The translations under genes and the position numbers were made by a program. Below, in pieces: positions 58,453-64,000 of a stretch of DNA of 64,000 bases (the first letter of the stretch is position 1; each line of letters starts with the position of its first letter). The notes beneath the pieces are model-generated. The model saw only the letters and a program-made list of their open reading frames with translations. It ran no database searches and was not told the origin of the DNA. The stretch is from positions 11,518,079 through 11,582,078 of the forward strand of contig NC_135356.1 of NCBI RefSeq assembly GCF_051622035.1. The letters are read 5' to 3'. This DNA is from Arctopsyche grandis. Lineage: Eukaryota; Arthropoda; Insecta; Trichoptera; Hydropsychidae.

Positions 58453-61400
58453 ATGGCGCATAATTACAATTTTCGTTTCGGGCAAATAAACTTGCGAAGA
58501 TCTCGTGCGGCTACAGCTCTTATCTCGCAGGTGATATTTTGATATTTTGCTCATCCAGGAGCCTTATTCTACTGAGGGTAATATTCGTGGTCTGGGGCGA
58601 CACGTTCGTGTTGTCACTGGACACAAATCTACGGAGTACCCTTGGGCAGCTGTTGCTTTGTTTTCTCCTAATATCTCTGTTCTCTCCTTAGACCACCTGT
58701 CTGGATCACATTGTGTTTGTGTAGAGCTGTCTCTCAATGGTTCTTCTTTTTATTCTATTTCGTCTTATTTCCAACCATCCATCCCTGTTGATATCCATAT
58801 TCAGACATTAGATAATATTTTGTGTTATCTGCGGCCTACTTCTAAAAAGATCATCATTGGTGGTGATCTTAATTCTTACTCCCCACTTTGGGATCCTTGC
58901 CCCACAAATGATAGGAGGAGATGCGTTTGGGGTAGCGCCCTTGAAGACTTTATCTGTCAAAACGATCTATATATCCACAACAACAGAGATGATATTCCGA
59001 CGTTTGAAAGTCCTGCTGGCTCTTCTTATATTGATGTCACTTTTTCTTTGGGTTTAGATGCAGGTGATATGAAAGATTGGGGGGTTCATTCGGGAGAAAC
59101 TCTGAGTGACCATAACTTAATTACTTTCGATGTAAACTTTGATAGTCCTATTAATTTTGTGTCTGGTTTGCCCTTACCTTTTCGTAACGGCACCAATCTA
59201 TCTTGGATAAATTTCAAAACTCGTCTCTGTAATTTCTTTGACAGATATTCTGCTGCAAACAGTTGCCCTGATTTTTGTGATCCCTATTTGTGTGCTTCTG
59301 CAATTAACCTTGCCACTATTAATATAGCACAAGATGTCTTTGGTAGAGTTGGTGCTGTAGGTAGGCGCTCTACTCCTTGGTGGAATGACTACCTGGCATC
59401 CCTTAAATCCTTAGTCAAAAGGGCTATACGTAAATCACGCTCGGCTAAGCGTCGTGGTGTTGGTCCAGATTTGTTAATGCCCCTTGGTATCGAGGTTAGA
59501 AGAGCTTCTGCACTTTTTAAGCGTCAAATTTTGGTGTCCAAAAAAAAGTCTGGGGAGAATTTTGTTAGCTCGCAAGCAGGGTCGGGACCTTGGGGACCAG
59601 CTTATAAGGCCATCACTAGGGACCCCGCTTTTATTATGTGTGGAGTTCGTAGTCCTCTTGATGGTCACCTTGCTTTATCTAGTAGTGAAGCGGTTAATAA
59701 TCTTGTGAATGCACTTATCCCTGTTGATCGTTTTGACAATGATCTACCTGCTCACGTTCTTATACGTAATATTGCTTCTTATGTTACTGAACTTAGTTGC
59801 TATGAAGACCTTCCGACTTCGGAGGAAGTTAGTGCGATTTTTAATAACCTGGCTAGGGGTAAGGCTCCTGGAGTTGATATGATAGGCGGAGATATTGCCA
59901 GAGTTGTTTGGTCGGTGGTTAATTTTGAACTTCTCAATGTTTATAGAAATTGTTTTAAATTTGGAACCTTCCCTAGTTGCTGGAAGGTTGGAAAATTGTT
60001 TGTCATTAAAAAACATAATACTGATAGACTGGCTAGTGACCCTAAGGCTTATCGCCCAATCAGTTTGTTGCCTATTCTTGGGAAGGTCCTAGAGAGGTTA
60101 ATTTCGAGTCGGCTCAATAGTTTCCTTGACGTAAACTCTGTTTTATCCGGTGGTCAATTTGGATTTAGATCGGGAGAGTCTACTGTTGACGCAATTCGCT
60201 GTGTCTTGAGGGAGTCTTCGGACTCTCCATCCAAGTATGTAGTTGCTGTTTTGTTGGACGTTGCTGGAGCGTTTGATAATGCCTGGTGGCCTATGCTATT
60301 GATCAAGTTGCGTCTGCTGGGACTGCATCCGAATTTACTATGCTTACTGCAGAGTTACTTGTCGGATAGGAAATTGGTTTTCGAACTCGGAGGACAGGTT
60401 GGTTTCAGGGATCTCTCTATTGGATGTCCACAGGGCTCCGTTTGGGACCTATCCTTTGGAACATTCTCGTCAATGACCTCTTTACAATCAATTTGCTGGA
60501 GGGTTGCAGGGTGGTTGCGTATGCTGATGACATCGTGTTGTTAACGCACGCAAAGTCCCGTGTTGAGATGGAATGTAGAGCTACTGCGGAAATTCACCTT
60601 CTAGACGATTGGGCCATAATTAACAAACTTTCTTTCTCGCCCTCTAAGTCCAAGTGCTTACTATTAAAGGGTTCTCTTGTTAGAGCCCCTAATATCAAAC
60701 TCGGAGACTGTAAGATCAAATTTGTCAACGAGTACACGTATTTTGTCAACAATATGCCTGAAACGTATATTGCAGTTCTTCGGCCACATTGCACGAAGAG
60801 GTGAGGAGAGCCTGGAGCGTTTGGTTGTGGTTGGTAGCGTCGAAGGCAGAAGAGCCAGAGGCAGATCCCCCGCACGCTGGACTGACCAAGTATCTGCAGC
60901 GACGGGCGCTTCCACGGTAGCAAGTCTTCGCCTGGCCGAATTTAGAACTGAATGGAGGCAGCTGGTTGAGCGCACATCATAGTCACGATCCTCAGTGATG
61001 AGGGAACCGACAGCAATATACACGTATTTAGGTGTTGTTCTCGATGTCAGGCTTACATTCAATGGTCATATTGGGAGAGCATTAGATAAAGCTAAGGTTT
61101 CCTTTGGTCGTATTGGTCGCCTTTGTGGTCGCTCTTGGGGTTTGGGTTTCCATGAAAAACGCTTGGTATACGATGCTGTGTTTGTGAACTCTTTGACGTA
61201 TGCATCTAGCATTTGGGGTCATCGTGTCGAATTAAAGACGGTCCGTCGTACATTAAATAGTGGTCAGCGTTTTCCTCTGATCGCTCTTACCCAGGCTTAT
61301 CGCACTGCGTCTACTGACTCACTACAGATTCTTGCGGGTACTTTTCCACTTGACTTGGTCGTCCAAATAAGAGCTGCTCGAGAAAAACTTCGTGGTGGGT

Positions 61401-61784
61401 TAGATGCTTCCGTCTCAGGCGTCCTTTTCCGTGCTCCTAATCAGTCACAGTGCGATGATCCTCGATTCTGGCGAAGTTTGAAGTCTGTTATTTTAAATTG
61501 TGCTATTTCGGCTTGGCAACTTAGATGGGATTGTTCCTCTAAAGGTAGCCAAACCTATTTGTTTTTTCCGAGGGTCACTTCGCGCCTTGAGCGTGATTGG
61601 CTGTCGCCTTGTTTTTGACCAGTCAATATTTAACTGGTCATGGCCACTTTAACGGCAAGCTCGCATCTATGGGCTTGATATCCGAGTCCTTTTGTCCGTG
61701 TTCTTTTCCGGAGCAGGATGCAGATCATATTCTGTGGTCCTGTCCTGGGATGGAGGCTGAGAGGAGGGTTCTTTTAAGGTGAGT
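58453..61784 (+). pseudogene. LINE B ORF2: endonuclease and reverse transcriptase, frameshifted and interrupted
   Basis: A plausible start at 58453 (MAHNYNFRFGQINLRRS) is joined by a shift near 58530 to a 665-codon frame (58547-60544): endonuclease (LLIQEPYSTEG lead-in, IIGGDLNSYSPLWDP, SDHNLITF), reverse transcriptase (RGKAPGVDMIGGDI, YRPISLLPILGKVLERL, FGFRSGESTVDAI, LLDVAGAFDNAWW). A shift near 60437 moves to the frame with YADD (VVAYADDIVLLTHAKS, about 60510). After the insert at 60744-61018 it continues to 61618 and ends with a C-terminal knuckle (CPCSFPEQDADHILWSC) by 61784. Younger looking than LINE A. Confidence 0.87.
60744..61018 (+). mobile_element. 275-bp LINE tail (family 1) inserted into LINE B ORF2
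   Basis: An exact 11-bp duplication TACACGTATTT flanks the insert (60733-60743 and 61019-61029). Removing one copy and the insert restores the reading frame of LINE B at its YLG motif. The insert encodes the C-terminal block VVVGSVEGRRARGRSPARW and ends CCTCAGTGATGAGGG, matching the LINE remnant at 9990-10690. Confidence 0.9.
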
Positions 61785-61794
61785 GTATCTATTT

Positions 61795-61870
61795 GTGGTT
61801 TATGTGTATGTGTTTGTGTGTGTATATGTGTGTGTGTATGTGTGTGTGTGTGTGTGTGCGTGCGTGCTTA
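61795..61870 (+). repeat. GT-rich microsatellite
   Basis: GTGTGTATGTGTGTG-type run just after LINE B ORF2. It may belong to the LINE B 3' end or have arisen beside it. Confidence 0.8.
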
Positions 61871-62170
61871 TGCACGCATAATCATGCGTACATGTATGTT
61901 TACTTGAGGTATGCGTGCATTCGCACGGCACATCTCAGGTTTTGTTTCCTACCGCATGCGCGCTTTATGTGTTCATGCGTTGTTGTTAATTTTGTACTTG
62001 GTTATGTACAGTGTGGTTTTTTTTATTAGAACAGTGATGTGCGGTTGTTCTTGTGCGATATTCAAGAACAATCGTCTCGTTCTCCGACGAAAGGGTCTCT
62101 TGGACTGTATTCGTCGGGGGGGGGGTGGTGGCCTCATGTTGAGGGCTTTAAGGGTTAAATTCCGTGACCT

Positions 62171-63216
62171 TTAAAGCACTTTCGCGCAGACAGCACAGTG
62201 CGGTGAGTTGCTGCACTCCGCCGCTCTGTGCCCCGTCTTGCCGCAGCAGTTGCAGAGCGAAGACCTATCTTCACCAATGCAGCCAGCAGCAATGTGTCCA
62301 AAGGCTCGACAGCGGTACCACTGCTGCAGGTCTACTTTTTCTCTTACCCTGCACCTGAGGAGTCCGACTCGTACGCGACCCTCCTTGAGCAGCGCGTCGG
62401 TCTCGGTGGTGCAGGGCAAGGTCACCGTGCAGGTGAGCGTACCTCCGGAGGCTGGGCGCAGCTTCTGAACTCGCACCTGCTCACGGCACGTGGTGCCAAG
62501 GACCCGTACGAGGGCATCCTCCACGTCGCGAGATTCGAGACCCTCATAGAGGTCCCGGACGAAACACTGGCGGGTGGGGAGTGACCGTCGGACCTCCGCC
62601 GCAATTCCTGCAGCCTTCCGAATGACGTCCTTCAGGGCACCGCCGTGGTTCTGTCTTCCTGTCAAGCGGAGGATGAGAGTGTTTTTTGCGCCTCTTCAAA
62701 TGGAGCGGATCTCCGGGGGCTTCTCTTCGCCCTTCCCCCATTCCGCTTCATTCACGGCCTTGAGTATGGCCGAGTAAGAGAACGGAGTGGTAGTGACATC
62801 CGTGCCAGTGGCACCAGCAACCTTTGTGTGTGGCCTGATGACAATTGCTTCCGTCCTCTCACGTGGCTTAATCCTGGACTTGGGCTGTAACTTGAGCTTC
62901 GGCGGTGGGGGTACACTCTGTTTTTTCTTTTCTTCCAGTGGCAAAGGGCTGGAGTCCACTGTCTTCCTCTTTTTATTTTTGGTTTTCGCCTTTTCTTCTC
63001 TTTTCATCTTGCTTTTGTCTTCAGTAGATGTTTGGCAATAGGCGTCATATCTGTCTTCTGCCAGTTTTCCAATTTTTTGAACTAAGCAGGGATAGATGCC
63101 AAAGAATCTTTTATTATATTATGGACATTGTTTTTTCCGCTCATGAATTTTTGTAGGCTTTCAATATCCGCTCCAATCTCGCTTATAGTGTTTTGTTTAT
63201 GAATGCTTTTCTTCAT
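62171..63216 (-). pseudogene. LINE A ORF1 (gag-like), broken
   Basis: A start at 63216 (MKKSIHKQNTISEIGADIE) leads into a helical segment; a shift near 63090 connects to a basic, Lys/Pro-rich stretch (62696-63007), then one in-frame TGA near 62697, then the gag core (ALVRVLGTTCREQVRVQKL) and zinc knuckles to the stop at 62171. The first knuckle reads WYRCRAFGHIAAGC, so its leading Cys is Trp; the second (CNCCGKTGHRAAEC) is intact. Confidence 0.8.
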
Positions 63217-63414
63217 TTTGATTCCCATCGATTAGCTAGGGAAAAAAAAAGTCCAACCGACCAGAGCCCCGCTTGGCCGGCTAAGCCTAAATACACTCAG
63301 CGGGTCGGCATGCCCACTGAGGCCTCGTTAACGACCTGTTATTTAACGTCTTCAGGCCATGCATCTCTCAGCACGATTACATATACCTTGGATTAAAGAC
63401 TTGGATTATTTATG

Positions 63415-64000
63415 GCGCCTCCGACGCTCCGGGGCCTTCGCCCCCACCGCCTCCGATGCCTCTGACACCCTGGGGCCTTCGCCTCTAGCGCCCCTGGCGT
63501 CTCCGACATCTCCGACGCTCCCGGGCCTTCGCTCCCAGCGCCCCCGATGCCTCCGACAACCCGGGGCCTTCGCCCCCAGCGTCCCCGGCGCCTCCGACGG
63601 GCCTATGCCCCCAGCGCCCTCGATGCCTCCGACAAACCGGGGCCTTCGCCCCTAGCGCCCCCGGCGCCTCCAACGGGCCTTTGCCCCCAGCGTTCCTGAT
63701 GCCTCCGGCTCCCCGGAGCATTCGCCCCCCGCTCCCCCAGCGCCCCTGATGCCTCCGACAACCCGGGGCCTTCACCCCCGGCGTCTCCAACATCTCCGAC
63801 GCTCCCGGGCCTTCGCCCCCAGCACCCCCGATGCCTCTGGCACCCCGGGGCTTTCGCTCCCCATGCCCCCGGAAATTACGAATTACAAATTACGTTTTGT
63901 GCATCGCCGACACCTTTGCTCGCAGCGCCCCCGATGCCTCCGGCACCCCGGGGCCTTCGCCCCGGCGCTTCCGACGCTCCGGGGCCTTCGCCCCCAGCGC
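63415..64000 (+). repeat. GC-rich 41-bp-period array, right of the nested LINEs
   Basis: Units GGGGCCTTCGCCCCCAGC and GATGCCTCCGACAACCC repeat with a 41-bp period; the module with AATTACGAATTAC and GTTTTGTGCATCGCCGAC recurs at 63860-63910. It runs off the window edge. Open frames in it are artefacts. Confidence 0.85.

Larger units (their letters stand above)
57010..62100 (+). mobile_element. R1-like LINE B, plus strand, inserted in LINE A
   Basis: A 5' UTR (about 57010-57369), an ORF1, an ORF2 and a GT-rich 3' part lie in plus orientation in the gap of LINE A. The 5' junction is just upstream of the last recognisable LINE A codons at 57010; the 3' junction lies somewhere between 61790 and 62150 and was not resolved. 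It is itself split by a 275-bp insert at 60744-61018. Confidence 0.7.
53921..63415 (-). mobile_element. R1-like LINE A, minus strand, interrupted by LINE B
   Basis: The 3' end is a 10-A tail at 53921-53930. ORF2 occupies 54138 to about 57010 and ORF1 62171-63216, separated by the plus-strand element B. Order of domains (gag zinc knuckles, then endonuclease, reverse transcriptase, CCHC) and the ORF1/ORF2 junction fit the R1 clade. The 5' edge near 63415 is approximate. Frameshifts and stops make it inactive. Confidence 0.75.

Noticed and set aside
36975-64000. CRISPR-like array (regular 41-bp units)
   Set aside because: There are no unique spacers between repeats, the units are contiguous, and the window is eukaryotic.

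Overview
The window looks like the nuclear genome of an insect, probably holometabolous; I cannot fix the order. It is AT-rich, its genes are split into many short GT-AG exons, and it is full of insect-type transposons. No prokaryotic or viral gene organisation is present.

Three host genes can be supported, all on the minus strand. (1) An OPA1-type mitochondrial dynamin GTPase at 3623-8797: 21 coding exons that join in frame to 903 codons, with the mitochondrial targeting segment not found. (2) A complete phospholipase C gamma (small wing/PLCG orthologue) at 28029-39130: 12 coding exons joining to 1,201 codons with every expected domain. (3) A small unrecognised gene at 17334-17864 (CDS) coding for an acidic Ser/Pro repeat protein with one C2H2 finger, plus a likely 5' non-coding exon near 18.1 kb.

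The rest is mobile DNA and quiet AT-rich spacer. At 0.2-2.3 kb two hAT elements abut. At 9.3-11.3 kb there is a tRNA-derived SINE and two decayed LINE tails. At 12.6-16.2 kb and 19.8-20.2 kb there is a cluster of MULE-like foldback/MITE elements with 9-bp target duplications, one carrying a solo LTR. From 20.5 to 28 kb I see nothing gene-like. Introns of PLCG hold a CR1/Jockey-like LINE end, a piggyBac-like TTAA element, and Helitron-like elements with GC-rich 41-bp tandem repeats. At 48.4-50.2 kb lies a large inverted structure whose arms are GC-rich 41-bp arrays and whose outer ends look like Helitron 3' termini. At 50.9-52.0 kb there are two solo LTRs and a hAT transposase remnant. At 53.7-64.0 kb four mobile layers are nested: a 41-bp array, an R1-like LINE (minus) inserted in it, a second R1-like LINE (plus) inserted in that, and a 275-bp LINE tail inserted in the second one with an exact 11-bp target duplication.

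The two most interesting signals are (a) a hairpin at the 3' end of a SINE/LINE family whose stem sequence changes between copies while pairing is kept, and (b) unrelated-looking GC-rich arrays at three loci that share a 41-bp period and a GGGC-GAA-GCCC or GGGGC-TTC-GCCCC mini-hairpin. Coordinates of exons and duplications were read by eye; family names for transposons are inferences from protein motifs and terminal structure.
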